Origin: Cryptomeria japonica
Lineage: Eukaryota > Streptophyta > Pinopsida > Cupressales > Cupressaceae
Assembly: GCF_030272615.1 (NCBI RefSeq)
Contig: NC_081408.1
Location: 623,031,883-623,095,882, forward strand
Reading direction: 5' to 3'
DNA length: 64,000 nt
Both the position numbers and the translations under genes were made by a program. Positions 11,196-23,657 of this stretch are shown in pieces. Below the pieces are notes generated by a model. The model was not told the DNA's origin. It was given only the letters and a program-made list of their open reading frames with translations, and searched no databases. How positions within the stretch are numbered: the stretch's first letter is position 1; every line of letters starts with the position of its first letter.

Positions 11196-13825
11196 TGTTG
11201 ACAATTGAAACTCATCCAGTAGTCACCTTTTGAGGTAAATTGCATTTTTGGTTGTCATTGATGGCAGCTCATCTTTAGGTGTTGGTATTTCTCATCTGGA
11301 ACCATTGTATTATCCTTTTGTCTTCATTGGGACAACAGGTATATACACCCTATCATTTACTCTTATTAACCGGTTAGTATTGGTACTAGTAACTTATATT
11401 TAGGACTTGGTTAAGATATTTGGGACCCGGTAAAATTATTTGTGGAATTGAAAGTAGCGTGTGGACCGACATCAAGTTATGATCATTGGGATAATTCATA
11501 TCATGCTTCGTAATCTACCAGCCGATAGATTTAATTTCATCTTGACACTGACATATTGAACAAGTTAAAAGGGTATTTAAGGGAGATCACTTAGCAATGG
11601 ATTTTATTATTATGGTGATGCAATTTGTGATATGAATCAATCAAAGATTTATGGTATGCGAATTGGTCATCGAGTGTTAGCATTTATGCACAGTTACATG
11701 TGAGCAATCCTAATCGGTAGCATAACAAAGCAAAATAGAGTATCATATCACCAATTCAATGAAGGTTGACAGAGCTTAAACCGGAACTTATCCAGCATAG
11801 TCAGATGCACTATTTAAGTTCATTTATGTTTGTAATCATTGTGTAATGTTGTGTCAGTTAGTGAGACTTTTGTTTGAGAAATGAGCTCTAGGCAGTGATC
11901 CTGTATGCATGTGCATACCCCCTTATGTAATATTTGTATACCTTGATCAAGTATATAGATATTGTGGGTATCAACCCCACCATGTTTTTTCCCTTTGTAG
12001 GGTTTTTGATGCAGAGAGATCAACTCTGGAACTCTCCCTAAGGATTAAATCAACTCAAGGAGACACATCAAAGGATCCTCTACATGCTAGGTGATTCAAA
12101 ACCAAACTCAACTCAACACACCCAACCAAGGATAACATCAAAATGGTTTGTTCCAACACCTCTATTGGTCTTAACACATCCCAAACACCATAAGACAAGG
12201 TTCTACACACCCCCAAACTCAGACTCAAACTTATAAACCAAACTTGCTCTTCTAGGCTCTATTCCTTGTAGCCTCCAAATCGGGTATTTTCAACTTTTCT
12301 CCAAATCATCCCAAAAAACTTGACAAAAAAATTACATATTTAGACACCCATTTGGATGTTACACAACATATCTGAAAACCAATATAGGTTATTTTGGACG
12401 GACCCTTTGCTGTCCTCAAATGTGCCCCTTTTTAGCCTTAAAAACCACCCACTTTACAAAGGAAGTACCAGAAAAACTTAACACCAGGTTGCAAAACTTT
12501 GTACAGTATTCAATTAGGTTCCCAAACCAAGGATTTTTCAGGTCTTAGGTCTTGGTTGCACTCCTAGATACCCAAACACCAAAAAACCTCACTAAATCAC
12601 CCTTTTCCCTAGGGCTTTCTAGAAATATCACTTCCAATCACTTCCAAGGCTCAAACAAAGTTCAAACACCTTCAAGATGGTGTTTCTAGACACTTCAATG
12701 CATAAAATACCCCCCTTGTTCAATTAGATTCTCTGCTGCTACACTCTAGCCTTCATTTTCACTCATTTCCAGTCACTTTTCTTCAACTTTCATGCAACTT
12801 TCATGGTGTACACCTGCACTCTTCACTCCTTCCTGTCAATCATGGGTTAGTAAACTATTTTAAATGTTATTTTTCATCCATCCTATGAGAATCAGACCTG
12901 TACATTCATAGGATGGATCCTTACATGCTTGGAAATTCACAAATTAGTGAAAAAATCACTGTCTTTTCTGGGACAGTCAGCAATAAATAAAAATATGATA
13001 CTTTCCAGAATTCAAAAATGCACTCAATACATCAAATGAATAACCAATAAACCCCCAATGTACAGAAATGATGATCCCTTAGCCTTTCAATGCAAAGAAA
13101 GCATGAAAAAACAAGGATTTGACAGCAAATAAAGAGTTTTTTAATTAATTTTCTGAGACAGTCCGTACAAGTCCGTACCAGCATCATCCAACCACACAAA
13201 AATTACTTTAGAGACTTTATAAGACCTTCCCCAACCAACTCCAACCAATCTCCAACTAATCCAAGTGATTAAAATGTCAAAACAACTCTAAAACTTATTT
13301 CCCACCAAAACTGGAACTAGTTGTTGAAATTCAAAATTTGAATTTTCAACTTTATTTCTAATACTTTTAATCAACTAAAACCTATCCCATTCAACTTATT
13401 TTGACATAATAAGATCATTAAATCACAATAAACTCCTATCCAACCTATCTAGACTCCATCATCCTATTACATTGCATTTTGGTCCTTAAGCCTTTATCAG
13501 GACCTTTAGGACTTTTACATAATTTATTGAATTCAACATTACAATAGGCCATTATAGGCTTCAAAACATTCCAATTGACCTCTAGTGATGTCATATCACT
13601 CTCCTTAGTCCTTGGTGTCCTCCTTTGTTCATTTGCCCTCCTGGATGCTCCTGCATCAGTTTTCCATGTAAAAATATTGATGTTATGGTATTGCTTTATG
13701 TGTTACTTTGTTTATGCACTTTAATTTTATATTTTTTCATTTGGTTGATCATTGGTAATTTCATAAATTCATTCACCAATAGAACATTGATTCACCTCCC
13801 TCCTCAGTGTTCTTGGATTCCAACA
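11196..13825 (+). repeat. E2 5' LTR, interrupted
   Basis: Begins TGTTGACAATTG and ends GGATTCCAACA. The parts 11196-12006 and 13659-13825 are collinear with 18896-20213, for example the 'tcatcttcaggtgttggtat' and 'tgtgggtatcaaccccacc' regions. It carries the shared GATTCACC..CTCAGT motif near 13790-13808. Confidence 0.85.
12007..13658. mobile_element. LTR-like insertion (probable solo LTR) within the E2 5' LTR
   Basis: The 1,652-bp segment begins TGATGCAGAG and ends CTCCTGCATCA, and is flanked by GTTTT on both sides (12002-12006, 13659-13663). The 3' LTR of E2 lacks it. TG..CA ends with a 5-bp duplication indicate LTR-element integration, and the absence of internal genes suggests a solo LTR. 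Its reverse-complement start shares 'TGATGCAGGAGCATCC' with the start of the Gypsy A LTR, so a related chromovirus, minus strand, is the likely source. The body holds no open reading frame that I can support. Confidence 0.75.
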
Positions 13826-13827
13826 AT

Positions 13828-13840
13828 TGGCATCAAATCC
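13828..13840 (+). other. E2 primer-binding site, degenerate
   Basis: TTGGCATCAAATCC two bases after the LTR end resembles TTGGTATCAGAGCC; the three differences are all transitions. Confidence 0.7.
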
Positions 13841-13893
13841 TAGTTCCTTGAAATAAGTTTAATGACTTGAGGAAGATCTGGAACTTGGAATCA

Positions 13894-15010
13894 ATGGAAA
13901 CTAGTTTGCAGCAGAAACTTCAACTTGCTCTTCAGGATCTTGATGATGAAAAGGAGAAAAGCAACAAAATGAAGAATGAACTAAGGCAATCCAGAGATTA
14001 CATCATTTCATTATAGGGAAAGCTATTAGTTGCTCAAGCTAAGAGGAATGAACTCTACGATCAACTGAAAAATTAGTAGTGATGAAGAAGATGCCTTGAA
14101 AGATCAAGATCAGAAACTCACTCAAGAAAATACTTCCTTGAAGAATGAAATGCAAGCCCCAACCATGAGAATGTGCAAGGAGATTGAAGACGAGAAGAAG
14201 AATGAAGAAAACCTATCTCAAGCATTGAAGGACATATCAGATGAATGCAATAGACTGTTACATGAGAATGATATGCCGAAACTTGAACTGATTCAGTCTC
14301 AGAATAATGAAAAGGAACTTGAAAGATAGATCATAATCATGAGAGATGATTTGGCCACTGCAAATGAGTACAACAACAAGTTAAAAGCCAACTTTGTAAG
14401 ACTTGATGAATTGTTGAAGAGCCAAAGAGATGTTAATGACAAGAGAGCTCTTAGATATGAAGTAGGAGAAAGCTCTGGTACTGCACAACAAGGTCAATCA
14501 TCTAGTCATAAGTAGAATCATACCAATAGGAACCAAAAATCACTGGTAAAATAGCCTAATGCTCACAAATTTAATGGTACATGCTTTGTTTGCAATAAAT
14601 ATAGTCATATAGCAAGTTAGTGTGGAAACAGGAATAATCAGAACAATGTATCATTCACCGGTCTTGGAAATGTCAGATGTCATGCCTGTAGTAGATTTGG
14701 ACATATGGCTAACCAATGCAGATCAATAGGAAATCAAGGGTATAACAAAGAAATTTAAAAGAATAATGTTGTTTGTTATGCATGCAACAAGACTAGACAT
14801 ATTGCTAAGTATTGCATGAGTAATAATCCACTGGTAGCTGATGGAAATTTAGATGAGAAAGAAAAGGCAAAGGTTGAAGATATCAGAAAACAACATGAGA
14901 GAAGATGTGTTCGAAAATCAGATACACAACTTGCAAATCAATCGGTAGAACCAACAAGTCTTGCACCGGAAGAAGGAACTTCAATCGGTAACTTAGGCAC
15001 TTTGCCTTAG
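13894..15010 (+). pseudogene. E2 ORF1: gag-like coiled-coil and zinc-knuckle protein, broken
   Basis: From ATG 13894 the frame reads METSLQQKLQLALQDLDDEK, a heptad-rich coiled coil that continues to about 14420 through stops and one frameshift. Three knuckle motifs follow at about 14580-14815: CFVCNKYSHIAS with a stop before the last Cys, CHACSRFGHMANQC (complete) and CYACNKTRHIAKYC. A Ser/Thr-rich tail ends at 15010. It is homologous to the E1, E3 and E4 ORF1 products. RNA binding and assembly are inferred from the family. Confidence 0.75.
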
Positions 15011-15370
15011 GGGTAGGAAAATCATTTATAGATAATAAAAGCACCCCAAATTAGGTCTGCAACCAGAGAATTTTGATTGTGGATGGATACTCAAGAAAAT
15101 TTAAGTGTTTACTGGAACCTATATGCAAATTATGTGATCCAGTTAGATTCTCCAATAGCATTTATGATAGTTGAAAATTAGGGTTAATAGTGATAAAAGG
15201 GAAAAAGTTAAATCATTTCTTCACACAATGATCGAGCATTCTGAAGAGCGATTTCTAAGGCATTCAAGAGTCCAAAGGAGATTTGTGCAAGCATCTGAAT
15301 CTGAAGAGCATTTCATCATCCAACAAGTTATCAAGGTATTTACCATTTGCAGAAACCTTCAAAATTTATC

Positions 15371-18300
15371 ATGGCTTCATTATCAAATGTTGATACTCCT
15401 TTGGTAGTGGAAATCAAAAACCTCCCTTGTCTAGAATTTAAGAAACATCCTTTCAAATCACTTTTGCATGATCCTTTGGGAGCATTTTCAAGTCTTTGCC
15501 ATGGTGTTCTTCATACTGAAGATATTAGGGTATATATTCACTGGGATATCAAGGAGATTGGGAATTATGAGATGTCCTGCATGTTCACTGACTACCTAAT
15601 CACTGACAATCAACTTAAACTAGAATATGCACATTTGCAAAGAAAGGGTTTTACCCAGTTCATGGATTTTCTGACTTTTGATGAAAAATAAATGGGTACG
15701 GTATACTCTCAAGCGTATTCATGGGGAATTCCTGTGGTTGGACCAGTCGTAAAAAATTACAAAGGAAGTGATAAAGAATTTTACATGCCTTCACAAGGTC
15801 GGAGGTTTTCCAGGGGTTTGGTCAATATCAAACACAGATCTCTGCATACTCATCAATGCCACATATGATGATAGATCTATTAGAGTTAATGATATAAGAG
15901 ATATATATGTGAAATTTGCAGCGATGGTGATTGGCTATAAGTTTTATCAGTCAAACTGTCTGAACTCAGTTTCCAAAACTGCCATTCACATTGCATACCA
16001 AATGGTCAAAGAAGATGCACATTATGATCTATGTAGTGTTATTCTAAAGGAGTCGATGACCAATCTCTAGAAGATTAAGCAAGGCAAGAAGAATACTTTC
16101 TGGTATGGTTCTTTCATCATATGCTTGACATTTTACTTTCTGAATATGGTATTAGGTTATGAGAAGATTCAATGGGATTTTGATAGTCCGGTTGCAATAC
16201 AAATTGCTCAAATATTAGACCAGCAAGGTTGTATGCAACAAAAGGCTAATCTGTGGGCCTTTTTCAAAACTTTTCAAGAAGAAATGAAAAATAGAGTACA
16301 AATTATAAAATAAATTGTTGAGAAATACAAGGACACAATTTGTTTTATGGTTAATAAAGATGAATGCATGATGGAGGCAGTCCAACCTAGAATAGTCTAG
16401 ATCATGCTGATGGGTTATGAAGTAGATGAGGCCACACTGGATGCATATGCACAACATTTACTGAAAGATCTAGTTGATGAGAAGGAAGACAAAGTTTGCA
16501 AAACTCGGGAAAAGGGTCTGAAAGTTCATCAAGAACAAGTTGCACCCGCCATCAGAAGGAAAATGACAAGGGTTGCAATAGAACAATTAATCAGTGAAGG
16601 CCATGACGTGGCTGAAGTAGAACATAAGGTCAAAATCCTTGAAGTCTAGAGGAAGGAAGAATAGAGGTAGAAGAGGAAGGAGGAGAGAGAGGCTAAGAAT
16701 TTAGCTCAGGCCACTCCTAATGTGGTCCTAGTTACTACAGAACCATCCAAACAAATAGAAGGACCATCCAACAAGCATGCTAGTCTTAAGCCGAAGAAAT
16801 TAGTGCAGAGGAAGCAAAAACAGACTAAGCATTATATGAGTGTTTCTTCAGAGGAGACTAAATTTGATGAGGAAATCAAACAAGCTCCAAAGAAGAAAGG
16901 TGTATTTACAAGAGTTGTGAGAGAAGACAAGGAAGATCAAAAGAAGGAACCAGTAAAGGAGCCACCTCAGAGAACTCCTAAGATTACTATTGTTCATAAG
17001 AGGAAGCCTAAGGTAGATGAGTAGTCTAAACCGGAAGCTAAAAGGAGAACCGATAAGCATAAAAAGTTAGATGCTCAGGAAATCATTGATCAAATTATTA
17101 ATGATAGAAATTTAGACAACATTTCTACATTTTATGATGATTTTGATGATAAGGACAAGAAGAAGTAAGAGGAAGAAATTGTTTTATATCTTGATTCTTT
17201 TCGTAGGACATTGATTGAGTTGGAGAATATTTTGCCTAAGGAATTGTATGATAGATTAGAGGTTAGAAAATTACATGTACAAAATTTGGACCGGCAGATG
17301 AGAAAAACATAATTAGTTAATCTTTTTCCATCAATAACTCTGACAAAGCTTGCTGATTTGATTAATAAGATAGGTGTGACATAATTCAATCCCAAACACT
17401 GATAATTTAATGCTTGAAAAATATGAAGAGGTCTGGAAGGAGACTATAGACATGTGGGTCAGAATTGTTTTAAATCATGGTTATGAGTTTAGTCCTAGTT
17501 TCGTACAGTCACAGGACATTCAGATACCTAAGCACAAGGAACCAAAAAAGAAGGATGAGTAGAATGTGGATACTAATCCACCAGTTATTACTCCACCAGT
17601 TACTAATGACTCCAATTTTAGAGCTGAGGATAGACAAAATCCTTTGGAAACCCATGTACAAGATGTTGAGGCAGATGTTGATAAGGATAAAGGTTGAGAT
17701 GATAAAGTTTCAGAAGATGCACCTAAACAGAGTGAAGCACCAAGTGGCGAAGCCACCGGTGCACATGAGGTAAAGACATCTGAAGATAAGTCATCGACAG
17801 ACACAAGCAAGAAGACATATTCAAATTTCCTTTCCAGTTTGGAAAATGACATGTCACTATCAAAAGCTAAAGGGAAAATGCCACAATTCTCTATCAATTT
17901 TGATAAACCTTATCATTTGATGTCACCAGGGGAAAAGGTTTTGGCGACTATAGCACTTCAAGCATAGGCAACTCAGGAATTGGCACAAGAGGAATCTAAA
18001 GATAGAGAATTAATTTAGAATACTTTTAATGTTTTGAATTGTCTTGTTCTAGAATTTTAGGCTAAGGAGAGCTCAAGCTCTTCCGGTAAACTACATGAAA
18101 TAATTGAATACATTCCTAAGCAATATGATTCTTTGGTGAAGATTTCAGCACTTGAAGTGAAAGATAAATTTGTTGAGGCGAAGAAGCGGACATTTTTGTA
18201 GATGATAGCATTAGAAAAGGCTAAACTTCAAACTTATTTACAATCTATTGATCAAGTATTAGTGGAAGGAGGTAAAGTGTATAAGACATGTCTAGATTTT

Positions 18301-18620
18301 TCCAAGCTTAGTGCACCCATAAACAAGCAAATTTTGGATTGTAAGGACCACTTTCTCCAGATTTCTAATTCTTATAATATGGAAGCAAATTAAAGAAGTT
18401 CTTTAGAAGGTCCAGTTTTGGCAAAAAGGAAAGGGACAATATAATAAGGTGAGCAACAGAGCTTTGGAATTTTATAGGTCCCTGGTTAGATAACATGATA
18501 TGTCTTAAAATAGAGTGTATAGCTAATATTCAGCATGACGATCCAACCGAATCCCAAGCCATTGAGTATTATGCCAGTATCTTGAATGGAGTCAACTCCA
18601 TTCTTGATTCTCTTAAGTAG
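15371..18620 (+). pseudogene. E2 ORF2: conserved protein of unknown function, broken
   Basis: Starts MASLSNVDTP at ATG 15371, matching the MASSS starts of E1 and E3. The conserved N-terminal block is clear: DIRVYIHWDIKEIGNYEM, then (frameshift near 15690) a HGEFLWLDQS remnant, KITKEV, RSIRVNDIRDIYVKFAAMVIGYKFYQ and KTAIHIAYQMVKEDAHYDL. Next come a VEKYKDTICFMVNKDECMMEAV type segment, a Lys-rich basic linker (about 16700-17030), an acidic linker and a C-terminal helical region ending near 18618. Many stops and at least two frameshifts. Length, about 1,080 codons, agrees with the homologues. Function unknown; no catalytic motif seen. Confidence 0.7.
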
Positions 18621-18740
18621 GGATGGGATACTTATTTTATATTTTTGAAGACTTTGTATACAGGTATTTTAAAACATGTATAAGAACTAGTATGTATATA
18701 TGTGTACAACATTTTGGTAGGCATCCCACTTTTTCATTGA

Positions 18741-18895
18741 TGTCAAAGGGGGAGGAGTGCAATGAAAAATCTATTCATATTATAGGGGGAGAGTACCAGA
18801 TGTATATAGTTTCATGGATGTACTAGATAGGGGGAGCACTCAGAGGTAACATCATTTTTCACATGACTGTTGCCATCAATGCCAAAGGGAGAGAT
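18741..18895 (+). promoter_or_regulatory. E2 polypurine-tract array
   Basis: Four polypurine runs precede the 3' LTR: 'gtcaaagggggaggag' (about 18742), 'aggggggagag'-like (18783), 'gatagggggagc' (18826) and the LTR-adjacent 'ccaaagggagagat' ending at 18895. The last, preceded by 'ttgccatcaatg', is the probable plus-strand primer. Confidence 0.65.
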
Positions 18896-20213
18896 TGTTG
18901 GAAATTGACACTCATCTCGTAGTCACCTTCTCAGGTAAATAGAATTTTGGGTTGTCATTGATGGAAAATCATCTTCAGGTGTTGGTATTTCTCATGTGGA
19001 ATCATTGTCTTATTCTTTTGTCTTCATTGGGCCAACCGGCATGCACACCCTATTGTTTACTCTTATTAACTAGTTATTCTTGGTAATGGTAACTTATATT
19101 TAGGACCTGATTAAGATATTTTGGGACCTGGTAAAATCATTTGTGGAATTGAAGGTAGCATGTGGACCGACATCAAGTTATGATCATCGGGATAATTCAT
19201 AACATGCTTTGTGATCCGGCAGCCGATAGATTTATTTTCATCTTGAGGCTGACATATTGAACAAGTTAAAAGAGTATTTAAGGGAGATCACTTAGCGGTG
19301 GATTTCATTAAATTGGTTAGTGAGTGTTAGCATTTGTGTGCAATTACGCATGTGCAATCCTAACTGATAGCACAACAGAGTAGAATAGAGTATTAGATCA
19401 CCGGTTCAGTGAAGGTTGACAGAGCTCAAACCGGAACTTATCTAGTATGGTTAGATGCACTATTTAAGTTAATTTTTGTTTTGATTAAGTAAAAATAGGT
19501 TTTTGAAAGGAACTCAAACCTTTTACATAACAGGAAATAGAAAAAGCATTAGAGCTTAAAAGAGTTGTGCCTGATCATCCCAACAAAAAACTGATCCCAC
19601 CTAAACCAAAAAGGGATCAAAAAACACAAAGGTCCGCATAAGGACAACAAAAAGAAAGCAAAAGGATAGCACAAAGACAAAGACAAAGACCAAGATAGCT
19701 AGATATTTTTCATAGTGTCTTCAGCATGAACCACCATCTGCTTCATGTTGTTCATAGAGGTCTTTAAATCATCCATCTCTCATCCCTTGATGTTGCCCTG
19801 ATTCCTAGTGTTGGCTCTAGTCCTCTTCTCGTGACCTTTTTTCTCCAACTGGTCCTTTAAGTTCATTTTTGTTTGTAATAATTATGTAATGTTGTTTAAG
19901 TCAGTGAGACTTTTGTTTGAGTAGTGATCTTTGGATTGTGAGATTATATGCATGTGCATACCCCCTTATATGATATTTGTATACCTTGATCAAGTATGTA
20001 GATATTGTGGGTATCAGCCCCACCATGGTTTTTCCCTTTGCAGGGTTTTTCATGTAAAAATACTGGTGTTATGGTATTGATTTATGTGTTTCTTTATTTA
20101 TGAAATTTAATTTTATATTCTATCATCTGATTGATTAGTAGTAAGTTCAAAAATTCATTCACCTGTAGAACACTTATTCACCCCCTCCCTCTCAGTGTTC
20201 TTGGATTCCAACA
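18896..20213 (+). repeat. E2 3' LTR, with a retroposon insertion
   Basis: Begins TGTTGGAAATTG, ends GGATTCCAACA, and pairs with the 5' LTR. A 374-bp foreign segment at 19482-19855 interrupts it. Confidence 0.85.
19482..19855 (-). mobile_element. Truncated non-LTR retroposon (LINE-like) in the E2 3' LTR
   Basis: The segment is absent from the E2 5' LTR and is flanked by a 19-bp duplication, 'tttaagttaatttttgttt' (19463-19481) and the same with one change (19856-19874). Long duplications of this size indicate target-primed reverse transcription rather than LTR integration. On the minus strand it starts with a short open stretch (EKKGHEKRTRANTRNQG, DDLKTSMNNMKQMV) and ends in a T-rich tail reading 'cctatttttacttaatca' next to A-rich target. 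A 5'-truncated LINE is the best guess; a retroposed host transcript end is possible. Confidence 0.6.
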
Positions 20214-20998
20214 TAAAGGTCATGCATCTCTTTGCTGGGAGCATCTGTAGGTTGATAGATAGAGAAGAGGTAAAGAGAAGATCAAATCATGGGAGTGGAT
20301 GGTTGCTAAGTTAAAATCAAAGTTTACGCCAGCTGATTATCAAGGAGATCTATTTCAGAAGTTACAGAAATTAAAGAAGAAGGAATCTAGTGTGAAAGAG
20401 TATATCAAAGCATTCTACAAGTTGAATATCAGATCCGGACATGTCTATGATGAGGTTGAACAAGTTGTGAGATATATAAATGTACTGTGAATGCCTTTAC
20501 AAGATGAAATCAGTTTGATCAAGTTGCAGAGTGTTGAAGAAGCTTACCAGTATGCCCTGAAAGAAGAAGAGAAGTTAAAAAAGAGACATGAGCAGAAACA
20601 ACGAGGTAGAGGTGGAAGGTTTTCTGGAGGAAGAGGATATACTAGAAGAAGTGGAACATATATAGATCAGAACAAGGACAAGGAAGTAAGAAAAGATGGT
20701 AGTTCATACCAAAAGGATAATAAAAAAATTCTACTTGAGGAGAGAAAGTGATGGCTACCAGAGTGAGGATTTTGGAAAAGTTGATAGAAGACAAGATAAG
20801 AGAGTATTTAGAGGAACTTTCTATGAGTGTGAAGGAGAAGGACATCATGCTTTAGAATGTAAGAAGATAGATAACACTAGGAGAACAAAATTGGTGGAAG
20901 AAAGGCCAACCAGATTAGCTAACAAACCAGAAGATGGAGAATTGTTGATGAGGAGGAGAGCTTTGTGTCATACCAGAGAAGATGAAGAGCCCTTGTAG
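20214..20998 (+). pseudogene. Gypsy A gag, capsid core and zinc knuckle
   Basis: FKGHASL resumes the gag frame. The capsid core shows WEWMVAKLKSKFTPADYQ, LQKLKKKESSVKEYIKAF and VYDEVEQVVRYINVL, then a stop (20488-20490) and EAYQYALKEEEKL. An Arg/Gly-rich basic stretch (20590-20650) precedes a knuckle, FYECEGEGHHALEC (20819-20860), in which the expected first Cys is Phe. A frameshift lies at the A-run near 20721-20728. The normal product packages element RNA. Confidence 0.82.
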
Positions 20999-21600
20999 AG
21001 GAGAAATTTGTTCAAGACCAGATGTAAGGTATCCGATAAGTATTGTAAAGTTGTTATTGATATTGGTAATTCATATAATCTTGTTTAAGAGGAAATGGTG
21101 AATAAGTTGAAGTTGGAAAGATTGAAAGACCCTAAGCCTTATCAGATAGCATAGATTCAGGATGATGATAAGTTGTTAGTAAGTGAGAAATGTTTGGTAA
21201 AATTAAAAATTGGGAATTATCATGATGAAGTTCTGAGTGATATTATGCCTATGAATATGTGTCACCTTTTGTTAGGTAGACCTTGGCAGTTTGATAAACA
21301 GGCAATACATGATGGGAGAAAGAATATATACACTATTATGGTGAATGGGATAAAGCAAATTTTGTTACCCTTGGAGGAGTCTTTGAAGAGTGAAGTCTGT
21401 ACAAATGCAAAAATCTATTTGGTAGATAGAAGGAAATTCTTGGATGGGATGATATATGAAAATGTGTGTTTTTCCTTAGTTCCTAAGAAGATTGAGAACT
21501 CAGAGCATGAAGAAGATCAATCGGAAGAGATAAAGGAATTGCTAATAGAGTATAAAGACATTATTTAAGATAACGTGTCTGATGGATTACCCCTTGTGAT
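20999..21600 (+). pseudogene. Gypsy A aspartic protease (decayed)
   Basis: The frame reads CKVVIDIGNSYNLV at about 21050-21090, the position of the catalytic Asp-Thr/Ser-Gly triad, here Asp-Ile-Gly. It goes on to EEMVNKLKLERLKDPKPY and the second-lobe signature MNMCHLLLGRPWQFD (21250-21296). Stops occur at 20996, 21088 and 21151. The changed triad residue alone would probably inactivate it. The enzyme would cleave the polyprotein in the particle. Confidence 0.78.
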
Positions 21601-22930
21601 ATGTATTAGTCATTGCATGGACCTGATTCCCAAAGCTAGTTTTCCTAACAAAGCTACACATCGGATCACACCGACAGAGAATGAAGAGTTGAACATACAA
21701 GTGTAGGAATTGTTGAAGAAAGGTTTGATTAGAGAAAGTTTGAGTCCTTGTGAAGTACCAACAGTGTTAGCACCTAAGAAGAATGGAGAATGGAGGATGT
21801 GTACTGGTTCTAGAGCAATATAAAGATCACAGTGAAGTACCAATTTCCTTTACCTAGGATGGATGACATAATGGACTATTTGAGTGGAGCCAAATACTAC
21901 ACAAAGATATAATTGAAGAGTGGATATCATCATATCAGAAACAGAGAAGGAGATGAGTGGAAGACAACATTCAAGACAAATGAACGGTTGTATGAATGGT
22001 TGGTGATGCCTTTTGGGTTGACTAATGCATCAAGCACTTTCATGAGGTTGATGAATGAGGTATTGAAGAAATTATTGGGTAAGTTTGTTATTGTATATTT
22101 GGATGACATTTGAATCTTTAGTAAGACAAAAGAGGAGCATTTTTTTCTTTTAAGACAAGTTTTACAGAGGTTGAGAGAATAGAACTTGTTGATAACCTTA
22201 ATATGTGTACTTTCATGAAGGAAGAGTTAGTCTATTTGGGATTTGTGATATCTACGGATGGATTGAAGATGGGTCCTGAGAAGGTGAAAGAAACTGTACA
22301 AATGGCTGACACCAAAAAGCATTGGAGAGGTAAGATCATTTCATGGATTGGCTAGTTTCTATCAAAAGTTTATCAGAAATTTTAGTTCAGTTTGCAGCCC
22401 TCTGATGTAGACAATGAGAAATAGGAAGGAATTTAAGTGGACTACATGAGAAAATAAATTTTTGAATTATTGAAGTAGAAGGTCACTTAGCAGCCTGTGT
22501 TAGCTTTACCAGATTTCAACAAAGTATTTCAAATGGACAGTCATGCAAGTGGGAATGCAATCAGAGTAGTATTGAGTCAAGAAGGGAGAGCAATAGCTTA
22601 TTTCAATGAGAAATTGAATGATGTCAAGAGGAGATATTCAATGTATGATCAAGAATTTTATGCCATAGTTCAAGCCTTGAAGAAGTGGAGACATTACCTA
22701 TTGTCGAAGGAGTTTGTGTTGTATACCGATCATCAACCCTTGCAGTATTTGAATAATCAAAGTAAGTTGAATCAGAGACATATGAGATGGGTATAATCTT
22801 TGTAGAGTTTCACCTTTATGTTGAAGCATAGGAGTGGAAAGTCAAACAAAGTTGTTGATGCATTGAGTAGAAGGAGGAATTTGCTGACAGAGATGAGAGT
22901 GACAGTATTAGGATTTGAGGAGTTGAAGAT
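21601..22930 (+). pseudogene. Gypsy A reverse transcriptase and RNase H (decayed)
   Basis: RT motifs in order: [45 protein letters not shown] (about 21710-21800), [22 protein letters not shown] (21913-21980), [20 protein letters not shown] and the catalytic YLDD (22096-22107). RNase H follows at 22497-22796 with QMDSHASGNAIRVVLSQEGR, AIAYFNEKLN, YDQEFYAIVQALKKWRHYLL and LYTDHQPLQYL, keeping the Asp and Glu positions. At least three frameshifts and several stops. The Gypsy order (RT before integrase) is clear. Confidence 0.87.
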
Positions 22931-23657
22931 ATTGTATGATCATGACTTAGATTATGGTAGATAGGAGAAAGTGGTTGGATTACTTCATTCAAGATGGGAT
23001 GTTATTCACTGGACTTCACTTGTGTATACCTAAGAGTTCTATGAGGGAGAATCTGATAAAGGAGAAGCATAGTGGACGATTACCCCGAAACTTTGGTGTT
23101 GATAAAATAGTAGCATTGGTGAGTGAGCATTACTTTTGGCCATAGATTCATAAAGATGTTAGGAAATTTGTGCATAGTTGTAGAGTTTGTCAAGTTGTAA
23201 AAGATAGTAGTCAGAATGTGGGATTGTATAGACCTTTGATAGTACCGGAGAGACCTTGGGAGGACACAGGCATGGATTTCATACTTAGATTACCTAAGAC
23301 ATAGAGAGGGAATGATTCTATATTTTTGGTGGTGGATAGATTCTCAAAGATGTCTCATTTCATACCTTGTAGGAAGACACCAGATGTAGTGCATGTAGCT
23401 AACTTATTTTTTGAGGAGGTAGTGAGATTGCATGGATTACCTAGAAGCATAATTTCAGATAGAGATACTAAGTTTGTTGGTTACTTTTTGAGAACACTTT
23501 GGAAGAAGATGAAGAAAAATTTGAAATTCAGTTCTACTTTTCACCCACACACTGATAGACAGACAGAGGTAGTAAACCAGAGCTTGGGAAATTTGTTGAG
23601 ATGTTTAGTTGGAGAGAAAATCAAAAGTTGGGATTTGATTCTTTCACAAGAAGAGTT
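22931..23657 (+). pseudogene. Gypsy A integrase, main part
   Basis: The zinc-binding region has HSGRLPRNFGVDKI, HYFWP and HSCRVCQVVK (HHCC). The core has GMDFILRLPKT (first Asp), VVDRFSKMSHFIPC, GLPRSIISDRDTKFVGYF (second Asp) and TDRQTEVVNQSLGNLLRC (Glu), so all three catalytic acids remain. A stop follows FWP and another lies near 23302. The gene stops at 23657 inside WDLILSQEEF, where E3 entered, and continues at 30209 with YNNSVNRSTRRTPFEIV. The enzyme would insert Gypsy A DNA. Confidence 0.88.

Larger units (their letters stand above)
11196..20213 (+). mobile_element. E2: non-autonomous LTR element with ORF1 and ORF2, plus strand
   Basis: LTRs 11196-13825 and 18896-20213, degenerate tRNA-Met primer site at 13828-13840, polypurine tracts up to 18895, and the perfect target duplication TAAAG (11191-11195, 20214-20218). 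The LTR lengths differ because the 5' copy carries a 1,652-bp insertion and the 3' copy a 374-bp one; without them both are close to 0.95 kb. The internal region has the E-family layout of ORF1 then ORF2 and no polymerase or integrase. It is the most decayed of the four, with many stops. Confidence 0.87.
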
